A stretch of 64,000 nucleotides of DNA from Porticoccaceae bacterium. Its GTDB lineage: Bacteria; Pseudomonadota; Gammaproteobacteria; Pseudomonadales; Porticoccaceae. The translations under genes were made by a program, and so were the position numbers. How positions within the stretch are numbered: the stretch's first letter is position 1; every line of letters begins with the position of its first letter. Positions 1-6,806 of the stretch are shown piece by piece. A model generated the notes under the pieces. That model saw nothing but the letters and a program-made list of their open reading frames with translations, was not told where the DNA came from and did not search any database. The stretch lies in contig JABJEX010000047.1 of assembly GCA_018663035.1 (NCBI GenBank), forward strand, positions 1 through 64,000, in the 5' to 3' direction.

Positions 1-1
1 G

Positions 2-223
2 TTCTTTAATGAAACCTTTGTCTATGTTCGTGAACTGACTGGTGATAATCAGGCCATACTGGAGTTTAAGGTCGAGATTAACGGCATTACCGTAAACGGT
101 GTAGACATGATGACTTGGGATGAGACTGGCCAAATTATTGACTTTAAAGTAATGATACGGCCGCTAAAGGCAGTGAGCCTGATCCATGAAAATATGGGCA
201 AAATGCTGGCGGCGCACAAATAA
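2..223 (+). CDS. NTF2/SnoaL-like protein, C-terminal fragment
   Basis: The window opens inside a reading frame that runs 73 codons to a TAA at 221-223. The C-terminal residues (VNGVDMMTWDETGQI, then IRPLKAV and ending MGKMLAAHK) have the pattern of the SnoaL-like/nuclear transport factor 2 fold: a conserved Trp-Asp on one strand followed by a Pro-Leu-rich final strand and helix. These small cone-shaped proteins bind or isomerise hydrophobic ligands, and the substrate cannot be told from this fragment. The N-terminus lies upstream of the window. The stop codon is one base before the next ATG, so the next gene is probably co-translated. Confidence 0.7.
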   Translation, partial: FFNETFVYVRELTGDNQAILEFKVEINGITVNGVDMMTWDETGQIIDFKVMIRPLKAVSLIHENMGKMLAAHK

Positions 224-224
224 C

Positions 225-1148
225 ATGTCTTTGCGAATACTGCTGACCCTGACCCTGTGCTTGGCTAATTTTTATGTTGCAGCCGATCAGACTGAACGTC
301 CTTACCTCTATGTGCTGGGAGTTGCCCAAGATGCCGGTTATCCGCAGGCAGGCTGTTATCAGCAACACTGCATGCCAGGATGGGTTGATGCAAAGCGTGA
401 ACTGGGTGCCACCGCCTTGGCTCTGGTGGATCCTAAAACAAGAAAGACCTACCTATTTGAGGCAACTCCGCATCTGCCGCGGCAACTTTATAGGCTTGAG
501 CAACAGGCAGGGGGCTATGCGCTGTCGGGTGTATTTCTTACCCATGCCCATATTGGTCATTATGCAGGCCTGATTTTTTTTGGTCATGAGGCCATGGGTG
601 CTAGCAATATACCGGTGTTTGCCATGCCACGAATGGCCGACTATCTAAGTTCCAACGGCCCCTGGAGTCAGTTGGTGGCCTTCAATAATATTATTTTGCA
701 GCCGCTAGCCCACAATCGCACTGAAACGCTTTCAGGTCTCGGTGTTACCCCGTTTTTAGTGCCTCACCGCGATGAATTTTCTGAAACCGTGGGCTATTCC
801 ATAAAGGGCCCAGCCAAGACTGCGCTATTTATCCCAGATATTAATAAGTGGTCAGTCTGGGAAAAGGATATTGCCGAGGTTATTAAGACGGTCGACTATG
901 CTCTGCTGGATGCGACATTTTTTGGCGACGGTGAGCTACCTGGACGGGATATGTCCAAAGTTCCGCACCCCCTAGTAACAGAAACCATGGAGGCTCTGGC
1001 AGCGTTGGGGCCAGAGCAGCGAGAAAAAGTCTGGTTTATTCATATGAACCATACCAATCCGCTGTTAAACCCTGAGAGCACAGAGGCCTTAATGGTGCGT
1101 GCTGCCGGCTATAATATTGCTACACAATCTACTCGCCTCGACCTCTGA
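225..1148 (+). CDS. PqqB-like MBL-fold metallohydrolase, exported
   Basis: A 307-residue metallo-beta-lactamase-fold protein. I chose the ATG at 225 over the in-frame ATG at 186 because 225 directly follows the upstream stop codon and begins with a clean signal peptide (MSLRILL..., likely cleaved after VAA at about residue 20), placing the protein outside the cytoplasm. The metal-binding motif is HAHIGH at residues 107-112. The usual Asp of HxHxDH is Gly, which I recall as normal in PqqB-like members. Further likely ligands are His in PHRDE, Asp in LLDATF and His in HMNHTNP. Two cysteines sit near residues 44-49. No other pqq gene is nearby, so a role in PQQ synthesis is not supported. The substrate is unknown. 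Confidence 0.8.
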   Translation: MSLRILLTLTLCLANFYVAADQTERPYLYVLGVAQDAGYPQAGCYQQHCMPGWVDAKRELGATALALVDPKTRKTYLFEATPHLPRQLYRLEQQAGGYALSGVFLTHAHIGHYAGLIFFGHEAMGASNIPVFAMPRMADYLSSNGPWSQLVAFNNIILQPLAHNRTETLSGLGVTPFLVPHRDEFSETVGYSIKGPAKTALFIPDINKWSVWEKDIAEVIKTVDYALLDATFFGDGELPGRDMSKVPHPLVTETMEALAALGPEQREKVWFIHMNHTNPLLNPESTEALMVRAAGYNIATQSTRLDL

Positions 1149-1182
1149 AAGGCTTTACACAACATAGGCCACAACTCTGATA

Positions 1183-1737
1183 ATGCATATTCCTGTTAAA
1201 CCACTAAAACAATACCCCTTCTGGCTGAGGCCATTTTTTTGGAATCAACAGCGTAAATATGGCGCTGTCCTTGACCCGGGATTGCTCTGGGGTCGAGTAC
1301 CAACACTGTTTGCTGCAGTGGCGCTGCTGTACGGCGCAATTGATCGTAAAAGATCCCCTATCGATCAGGTCCTTCGGTCCTTGGTAACAGTGCGAGTTTC
1401 ACAGATTAACTGGTGTCATTTCTGTGTCGATATAAATTCTGCTACCTTGGCCGCCAGAGCCGGCTCAATGGAAAAGGTAGAGCAGCTTGAGCACTGGCGC
1501 GAATCTGCAGTCTATACGGATAAAGAACGCGTCGCCCTGGAGTATGCAGAGGCCGTTACCTATTCCCATCAACAGATCAGCGCAGACTTGATGGCAAGGC
1601 TGAAAACATTTTTTAGCGATGATGCTCTGGTCGACCTCACTGGCCTCATTGCTTTTCAAAATCTCTCCAGCAAATTTAATGCAGCCTTAGATGTCCCAGC
1701 TCAGGGCTTTTGTCAGCTGGGTGAGCAGCCTAAATAA
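1183..1737 (+). CDS. Carboxymuconolactone decarboxylase (AhpD-like) family protein
   Basis: A 184-residue all-helical protein of the CMD/AhpD family. The diagnostic element is INWCHFCVDIN with Cys78 and Cys81 (CxxC), followed by a downstream helix, as in the peroxidase-associated AhpD branch. Such proteins use the cysteine pair for thiol-disulfide or peroxidase chemistry. The specific substrate is unknown. No signal peptide is visible, so it is probably cytoplasmic. It lies 34 bases after the MBL-fold gene on the same strand and may be transcribed with it. Length is typical of the single-domain members. Confidence 0.8.
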   Translation: MHIPVKPLKQYPFWLRPFFWNQQRKYGAVLDPGLLWGRVPTLFAAVALLYGAIDRKRSPIDQVLRSLVTVRVSQINWCHFCVDINSATLAARAGSMEKVEQLEHWRESAVYTDKERVALEYAEAVTYSHQQISADLMARLKTFFSDDALVDLTGLIAFQNLSSKFNAALDVPAQGFCQLGEQPK

Positions 1738-1828
1738 GCACGCATAATAGGGTACTAAGTGATGCTATTGGCTCCACACAGAATAACGAGAGGGTTATTT
1801 TAATGTTCGTTTTTGCCGCGCTCGATGG

Positions 1829-2125
1829 TTGCCTGTGAGTATTGATGTGCATAATCTGGTTGATCCAGACATTAGCTGTGCCAGCTGCAAAGCGGACTGT
1901 TGCAAGCTGGAGGTTATGCTTATCACTGATACCGGTGTGCCAAGAGAATACATCAGTGAGGATCGCTGGGGTGCTGAAACCATGACGCGTCTCGCCGACG
2001 GATGGTGTGCAGCGTTGGATCGCAGCACCATGATGTGCCGGATTTATGAGCATCGCCCCTGGATCTGCAGGGAGTTTGAGATGGGAGCCCAGGACTGTCA
2101 GGTCGAGCGCTTAAAAGCGGACTAA
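1829..2125 (+). CDS. YkgJ-family cysteine-cluster protein
   Basis: A protein of about 98 residues with the YkgJ/CxxCxxxCC metal-binding arrangement: Cys-Ala-Ser-Cys-Lys-Ala-Asp-Cys-Cys near residue 15, a Trp-Cys near residue 53, a Met-Cys-Arg-Ile-Tyr segment and a final Arg-Pro-Trp-Ile-Cys-Arg-Glu-Phe. Members of this family are thought to chelate zinc or iron, and their cellular role is poorly known. There is no in-frame ATG at the right place. The frame begins with TTG at 1829 or GTG at 1835, so the start is uncertain by two codons. It is probably cytoplasmic. Confidence 0.78.
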   Translation: MPVSIDVHNLVDPDISCASCKADCCKLEVMLITDTGVPREYISEDRWGAETMTRLADGWCAALDRSTMMCRIYEHRPWICREFEMGAQDCQVERLKAD

Positions 2126-2226
2126 TCGGCTCTTGTCCAAATATTCTGGTTGAGCTGGGTCGTTGCAAGAGCCCAACGAGCAAAATCTCTGTATAGTTCG
2201 GACATAATCCCCTGAGGCCATTAGCT

Positions 2227-2523
2227 ATGCCAGATTCTCAACCCAATAACCCGCTGCACGGCATTAAACTTGAACAGGTGGTTACCCAGCTGCAAGAGCA
2301 TTATGGCTGGGCGACTTTGGCTGAGAAGATAAATATTAACTGTTTTAAAACTGATCCCTCGGTCAAGTCGAGCCTTAAATTCCTGCGCAGAACACTTTGG
2401 GCGAGAGAGAAAGTCGAAGCCCTGTATGTCAGGACTTTTGCCAATCAAACTCAGGGTATAAGCACCTCTAGAAAGCCCGCTGCTATCGACCCCTGGGCCA
2501 ACAGCCGGGCGAAAAAACTCTGA
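2227..2523 (+). CDS. VF530 (DUF2132) family DNA-binding protein
   Basis: A 98-residue protein matching the VF530 family almost throughout: [11 protein letters not shown] near the start, [16 protein letters not shown] in the middle and [20 protein letters not shown] toward the end. The family forms a small helical fold reported to bind DNA, and its biological role is not established. The C-terminal 25 residues (Ser/Lys/Ala-rich) are an unconserved tail. It starts at ATG 2227 and is likely monocistronic: 101 bases separate it from the gene before and 317 from the gene after. Confidence 0.82.
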   Translation: MPDSQPNNPLHGIKLEQVVTQLQEHYGWATLAEKININCFKTDPSVKSSLKFLRRTLWAREKVEALYVRTFANQTQGISTSRKPAAIDPWANSRAKKL

Positions 2524-2840
2524 CGTCGCAGTCTTTTAAAATCTGGTCTATCTTTAGATAACTGCCAGATAACTGTCTTTCACAGGCTGCAGAGATCGCT
2601 CTCTAATTTGTGGCCAACCCCTAAAACTTTAAAGTGCTTTACGTCGCGATTCTCCGCTGTGCTGCGGTGATTTACATCGCTTAACAACTGGTAGGGGCGC
2701 AGGGATGGTGAGCAATAAAATCTATCCGCATACTGGTGGCTTGAGGTGTAGTTAAAGGAGAGGGAGAGGAGAGCGACAAGCAGCAGACACTTCGTAAAAA
2801 AGTTAATCAATGTTATTGCAGCAAAAGGGAGCTATTAAAA
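2524..2840. other. Intergenic stretch without a supported gene
   Basis: This 317-base gap precedes the unusual gene pair at 2841-4027. A minus-strand frame at 2580-2810 would encode 76 residues with a hydrophobic start, but it lacks a ribosome-binding site and family resemblance. A purine-rich stretch (2757-2776) and an AGGGAG ribosome-binding site just before 2841 are the only elements I can point to. I see no convincing terminator or consensus promoter. Confidence 0.5.
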
Positions 2841-3701
2841 ATGGATTTGTTAGATTCAAAAAACGTTAATAATCGCGTTAAAAAACGCAGCATTGCCATC
2901 GCCTGCTTGGTTCATCTCTATCTAATTTTGGGTACTCTCGGCATTTGGATCATTGTCCTTGCAGTATTTGGGTTGATTACTGCAACCCTCCTGCGCAACG
3001 ATATTGAAGAGGCAGTCGCCAGCGTAAAAAATTTTAATAAGGCGCAGCCCTCCAAATATTACGGACAGGTTTACACCCATATCCAACATGTGTTCCATCA
3101 TCCGATCAATATCGAGACGGATATCTTTGCCACCATTGAACAAGAGTTAAAAAATAAAACACCGATCAGTGGGCTGGAATCTATCGCTATAACCGATAGC
3201 GACAAAGACTTATTGGCCCCAGAGCAGCGCAGCTTTTTAAAAGGCCAAGCCAGCCCAACTCAGCGTGGCACAACATTAACCCTGATTTTAAACCAGAGCA
3301 GTTTCGGCGCTATCCGCTCGTTCGAATGGCGCGTGATGGTAGGAGGCTATATAGATAAAAATGCTAAATTCAATTTGATAGCTTACTCGCCGTTTACTCT
3401 GCTTTTTTGGATTGGCGCTTACTTAAAGCGCGAGACCAATCTTTTGAATAAAGTGAGAACCGTCTACCCCAGCGCATATAACGATATTGATATCTCAACT
3501 CAGGTGCGTTCAATGAGCGAAACCGTATTCGATGCGATGGTCTTAGCACTGGATAAAAACGGCATAGATACCAGCGATCTAAAAGCACAGAAGCTACAAT
3601 CCATGAATATTAATATTACTGGTGGCAAGGTAAATATGGGCAATGTGGTACAGGGCGCCATGAATAAAATAACCGGTGCGGTGAAAGGTGCTAAGGCATG
3701 A
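2841..3701 (+). CDS. Membrane protein with C-terminal NINITGG/GNxxQG motif
   Basis: I do not recognise this 286-residue protein. Visible parts are a basic N-terminus; a long hydrophobic segment at about residues 18-51 (one long or two tight membrane helices); a mixed soluble region; a second weaker hydrophobic stretch at 178-194; a polar stretch with PSAYNDIDISTQVRSM (210-225); and a C-terminal motif NINITGGKVNMGNVVQG at 256-272 followed by a Gly/Lys/Ala tail. The motif recurs at the N-terminus of the next protein. The two genes overlap by four bases (ATGA), so they are almost certainly co-translated. Inference: a membrane-anchored effector or scaffold that pairs with the small partner through a beta-forming, amyloid-like motif. 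Function is unproven. Confidence 0.75.
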   Translation: MDLLDSKNVNNRVKKRSIAIACLVHLYLILGTLGIWIIVLAVFGLITATLLRNDIEEAVASVKNFNKAQPSKYYGQVYTHIQHVFHHPINIETDIFATIEQELKNKTPISGLESIAITDSDKDLLAPEQRSFLKGQASPTQRGTTLTLILNQSSFGAIRSFEWRVMVGGYIDKNAKFNLIAYSPFTLLFWIGAYLKRETNLLNKVRTVYPSAYNDIDISTQVRSMSETVFDAMVLALDKNGIDTSDLKAQKLQSMNINITGGKVNMGNVVQGAMNKITGAVKGAKA

Positions 3702-3736
3702 GCAAGCCCGGAATCAATATTAATATTACTGGTGGC
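3606..3736 (+). repeat. Identical 21-base segments encoding NINITGG in two adjacent genes
   Basis: Bases 3606-3626 (end of the first gene) and 3716-3736 (start of the second) are identical over 21 bases. Each is read in frame as Asn-Ile-Asn-Ile-Thr-Gly-Gly. Flanking codons differ at the DNA level even where residues match (Gly-Asn...Gln-Gly). The offset is 110 bases, not a multiple of three, which fits the frame change between the overlapping genes. Confidence 0.9.
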
Positions 3737-4027
3737 CGCGCGACTCTGGGTAACATCAACCAAGGCGACAACAACCATTTAGAGGCCAATCAGAGCCTTT
3801 GCTTTGCGGCCGCTGATTTGGAGCAGTTCAACAGAGCCATAGAAGCCCTAGCCAGTCAAAGCAACAGCGTCTCAGAGGAAGATTACCTTGCACTCAGGAC
3901 AACGGTAGAAAATCTTGCACAGCAACCGCCAAACACTGATATTGTAGAGCGGCTAAAAGATCTCTACCAAAAATACGCCTGGGCCGCGGCTCCATTGCGC
4001 AGATTGTTAGGGCTATTGGTCGCCTAG
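3698..4027 (+). CDS. Small partner protein with N-terminal NINITGG/GNxxQG motif
   Basis: An unrecognised 109-residue protein. It opens with ININITGGRATLGNINQGDNN (residues 6-26), the same motif that closes the upstream protein. The rest looks alpha-helical: an acidic middle (residues 37-77) and a C-terminal amphipathic or hydrophobic helix (YAWAAAPLRRLLGLLVA, 93-109). There is no signal peptide. The start codon overlaps the upstream stop (ATGA at 3698-3701). The layout (effector with motif at its C-terminus, partner with matching motif at its N-terminus) is what bacterial amyloid signalling pairs show, but the NLR/STAND ATPase normally found in the partner is absent. Function is unknown. Confidence 0.75.
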   Translation: MSKPGININITGGRATLGNINQGDNNHLEANQSLCFAAADLEQFNRAIEALASQSNSVSEEDYLALRTTVENLAQQPPNTDIVERLKDLYQKYAWAAAPLRRLLGLLVA

Positions 4028-4168
4028 ACTGATCAACCCCGAGATAGAAAATATAAACTAGCTGTAACCGATCAATGTATGTTTTGGTATTATCTTCGAT
4101 TCGATGCTGTACCGCCCTATCCAGAGTTTCAGTATCTCAAACTAGTGTTTTTCTGAGGAGTCGACGTA

Positions 4169-4336
4169 ATGTCCACAGCCTATGGTCTGGTTATTGTAAA
4201 CATTGCTTGTATCTTTGCCTGCTATCTTATCGCTCAAGAGCGTCGCGCAGATGCCCGCTTCTGGGGTTGGATGGGGGCTCTACTCGGCCCACTTGCACTG
4301 CCCTTTGTATTCTTCGCTCAACCAAAAGATAGATAA
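4169..4336 (+). CDS. Small membrane protein, 55 residues
   Basis: A short gene starting at ATG 4169, with a GAGGAG ribosome-binding site at 4155-4160, and ending TAA at 4334-4336. The product has two hydrophobic segments (about residues 5-22 and 31-50) separated by a basic-acidic hinge (QERRADAR), with WGWMGALLGPLALPFVFFA in the second. This looks like a two-helix inner-membrane hairpin protein. The next gene's ATG follows after one base, so the pair is translationally coupled. Function is unknown. Confidence comes from the good ribosome-binding site, the coupling and the coherent membrane pattern. Confidence 0.65.
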   Translation: MSTAYGLVIVNIACIFACYLIAQERRADARFWGWMGALLGPLALPFVFFAQPKDR

Positions 4337-4337
4337 T

Positions 4338-4739
4338 ATGTCTGGTGAAACCGATTTAAAGAGACTTCTCAATGGGCTGTCGCCGCTCATTCTAGAGCCC
4401 TGCTACGTATTTTGTACTCTTGCCAATGGGTGCTACGGAGACTATTCCGAGGCTAAGCCAATCGCCAGTTTTCAGGAGCCAGAGGGTTTGACTCTGGTGC
4501 TAACCAAGGAAAATGCCGATACCTATGGATTGAGTTATGAAGGCCTGTTCCGCTGCATCAGCTTGCAGGTTCACTCCAGCCTTGAAGCTGTGGGGCTAAC
4601 GGCCATCATTTCAGGCAAGCTGGCGTCCTATGATATTAGCGCCAACGTGATCGCGGGTTTCTACCACGACCACGTTTTTGTGCCTGAGCAAGATGCCGAA
4701 CAGGCCCTAGAGCTATTGAATAACCTCAGTAAGCTCTAA
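4338..4739 (+). CDS. ACT-domain protein (ACT_7/COG3602-like)
   Basis: A 133-residue protein with an N-terminal segment (LLNGLSPLILEPCYVFCTL) followed by an ACT_7-type regulatory domain (LTLVLTKENAD..., ...SSLEAVGLTAIISGKL, then a His-Asp-His-Val-Phe-Val strand). ACT_7 domains bind amino acids, and the stand-alone family has no proven enzyme partner. I use ATG 4338 rather than upstream in-frame starts because 4338 directly follows the stop of the 55-residue gene and the conserved region begins there. It converges with the Pit phosphate transporter gene, with only five bases between stops. Probably a cytoplasmic amino-acid-sensing protein. Confidence 0.75.
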   Translation: MSGETDLKRLLNGLSPLILEPCYVFCTLANGCYGDYSEAKPIASFQEPEGLTLVLTKENADTYGLSYEGLFRCISLQVHSSLEAVGLTAIISGKLASYDISANVIAGFYHDHVFVPEQDAEQALELLNNLSKL

Positions 4740-4744
4740 ATATT

Positions 4745-6025
4745 CTAGCTACCGAATACCCCTTTAAAGAAAAAGAAGAACAGAATAGACAGGGCTGCTC
4801 CAGCGGGCAGAGTTACTACCCATGAAAGGAAGATAGAGCCGACCATTCGCAGGTTTAGTGCGCCTATACCTCTAGCCATACCTACACCCAGAACAGCACC
4901 AACCAGAGTATGGGTGGTAGAGATCGGCAAACCAGTACCAGATGCCAAAACAACCGTCGCAGCAGCGCCTAATTCAGCAGCAAAGCCACGGCTTGGCGTG
5001 AGCTCAGTAATCTTGCGTCCAATGGTACCCATTACTTTAAAGCCGTAGGTGGCAAGGCCCACTACGATACCACCACCACCAAGCAACAGAATCCAGCTGG
5101 GCATGGAGCTTTTTGCGGCAATATCGCCACCTGCATTCACTACATTGACAACCGCAGCCAGAGGGCCAACGGCGTTAGCCACGTCGTTAGAGCCGTGTGC
5201 AAAGGCCATGCTACAGGCCGTGAAAATCATGAGTACCGCAAACACCTTTTCAACATTGTAGAAACGATTGCCTTCTTCTTTGGATTCGTCCCGTTCAACT
5301 TTGCTTAATAGATAGGTACCAATAATAGTGACCAAAATACCGAAACCAACAGCGACCAGGGCGTTTTCACCAAAGGACAACTTGATGCCGATATCTTTAA
5401 AAACGTGTTTCAGACCTTTAAGCAGGGTCACCATAGCCATCAAGAAACCCACGGCGAACATGTACATGGGCGCGTACTTTTTTGCACGCTCAAAGGGATT
5501 GTCTTGGATAAGAATCAGCCGCTGAACGCTTCTGAAAATAGCGAAGGAGATAGTGCCGGCCATAACAGGTGAAACCACCCAGCTGGCTACAATAGTGCTG
5601 ACCTTGCTCCAGTTAACCGCATCGTAAGAAACGCCAACAGCCGCAAACCCAACAATCGCTCCGACAATAGAGTGTGTCGTAGAGACCGGCCAGCCCATAA
5701 AACTAGCTATCGCCAGCCAGGTACCAGCAGCCAAAAGGGCCGACAACATTCCGAATACCAGTAGGTCGGGCTGATTAGTAAACACACCGGAGTCGACTAT
5801 GCCTTTGCGGATGGTAGAGGTCACCTCGCCACCCGCCAAATAGGCTCCTGCAAACTCAAAGACCATCGCGATCAATATTGCCTGCTTGATGGTGAGCGCT
5901 TTCGAGCCTACCGAGGTACCCATTGCATTAGCAACATCATTGGCGCCGACACCCCAAGCCATAAAGAAGCCAAACATTGCGGCCATAATGATGAGAATGG
6001 TGCCGTGTTCAGTAAATAGTTCCAT
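4745..6025 (-). CDS. pit: Low-affinity inorganic phosphate transporter, PiT family
   Basis: A 426-residue polytopic membrane protein of the PiT/PHO4 family, which imports metal-phosphate with protons or sodium. Both inverted signature motifs are present: GANDVANAMG at residues 27-36 and the C-terminal copy GSNDVANAVGP, each followed by a TTH motif (STTHSIVG and STTHTLVG). Length matches bacterial family members. It sits 21 bases downstream of a DUF47/PhoU-like gene on the same strand, the usual pairing for Pit systems. No convincing Pho box is seen upstream of the pair, which fits constitutive low-affinity uptake. Confidence 0.93.
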   Translation of the reverse strand: MELFTEHGTILIIMAAMFGFFMAWGVGANDVANAMGTSVGSKALTIKQAILIAMVFEFAGAYLAGGEVTSTIRKGIVDSGVFTNQPDLLVFGMLSALLAAGTWLAIASFMGWPVSTTHSIVGAIVGFAAVGVSYDAVNWSKVSTIVASWVVSPVMAGTISFAIFRSVQRLILIQDNPFERAKKYAPMYMFAVGFLMAMVTLLKGLKHVFKDIGIKLSFGENALVAVGFGILVTIIGTYLLSKVERDESKEEGNRFYNVEKVFAVLMIFTACSMAFAHGSNDVANAVGPLAAVVNVVNAGGDIAAKSSMPSWILLLGGGGIVVGLATYGFKVMGTIGRKITELTPSRGFAAELGAAATVVLASGTGLPISTTHTLVGAVLGVGMARGIGALNLRMVGSIFLSWVVTLPAGAALSILFFFFFKGVFGS

Positions 6026-6046
6026 AGTGACTGTTCCGAGTAATTA

Positions 6047-6727
6047 TTATTTTGCTAGGAGGAGTTCGAGGCTATTGCCCACGCGTTCTGCAGTATCTGC
6101 AATGGCACCTATATTATCTATGGTGCTGTACAGGAACATAACGTCCACAGGGGGCATATCTGCTTCAAGTTTAAAGAGTCGATGGCGGAGCTTGAGCTCT
6201 TTCTTGTCGACTTTCTGTTCCTGTGCATCCAGCTCTCGGATCAGTTTTTTGACGAATTTGACTTCCTGCCCGGTAAAGCCTGTTTCTAGCAGTTCATCGA
6301 GCTCATTGATGGCTGTCAGTGCTTTTTGGCAGGTTTCGATAGCACTCTGCACAAAACCCATAAAATCGGTTTGCAGTGCGGTGGGTATATCCATTTCGCG
6401 TCCCAGCACGATGCCGCAAACATCCTTAGTGGTGTTAGCAATCTCATCTTGCTGCGCCAAGATGCTCAGCAGATCGCCTCGTGGGACGGGCATAAAGAGG
6501 CTGTTTGGCATATTGAGCCGGAAGTCCTTTTTTAGCTCATCGGCCTTATTTTCGTACTCAACAATTTGATTAAAGATGTTGGTAGCCTGAGGCCAATTAT
6601 CGGCAATGGCTGCCTCAAAGAAGGGCTCTAGCTGGGTAGCGCATCTGACTACTAGGGACATGTGGTCCTGTAGTGGAAGGATAGGAGACTTGCCAAACAG
6701 GTTTGAAATTGGATTACTAAACGCCAT
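6047..6727 (-). CDS. DUF47 (TIGR00153) PhoU-like Pit accessory protein
   Basis: A 226-residue, mostly helical protein of the DUF47/TIGR00153 family, related to PhoU. Markers include the N-terminal FGKSPILPLQDHM, the acidic stretch VEYENKADELKKDFR (around residue 55), and a second heptad-rich region (ELDAQEQKVDKKE) with long coiled helices. In phosphate uptake, such proteins are always near pit genes and are thought to gate or regulate the transporter. Here it is the first gene of a two-gene operon with pit. The start at 6727 precedes a conserved N-terminus. Confidence 0.88.
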   Translation of the reverse strand: MAFSNPISNLFGKSPILPLQDHMSLVVRCATQLEPFFEAAIADNWPQATNIFNQIVEYENKADELKKDFRLNMPNSLFMPVPRGDLLSILAQQDEIANTTKDVCGIVLGREMDIPTALQTDFMGFVQSAIETCQKALTAINELDELLETGFTGQEVKFVKKLIRELDAQEQKVDKKELKLRHRLFKLEADMPPVDVMFLYSTIDNIGAIADTAERVGNSLELLLAK

Positions 6728-6806
6728 ATGCTTACCCTCTAATTTGGGTTTCAGTATAGGGCCTTGTCATAAAAATGAAATATTAATATCACTTATATTT
6801 TTGCTG

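Noticed and set aside
107-112. Loss of the Asp in the HxHxDH motif of the MBL-fold protein at 225-1148 (protein residues 107-112) as a sign of inactivation
   Set aside because: Gly at this position is, as far as I recall, usual for PqqB-like proteins, so it is a family trait and not decay.
2580-2810. Minus-strand 76-residue reading frame with a hydrophobic start, upstream of the motif pair
   Set aside because: No ribosome-binding site, irregular residue composition after the first 25 residues and no family resemblance. It may be a small exported protein, but the support is too thin.
5886-6569. Plus-strand 227-residue frame antisense to pit and the DUF47 gene
   Set aside because: Both opposite-strand genes are clearly real, and the translation is Ser-rich low complexity typical of a shadow frame.
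6728-6806. Possible Pho box before the DUF47-pit operon
   Set aside because: A TTGTCAT half-site is present, but the second CTGTCAT repeat at the right spacing is missing.
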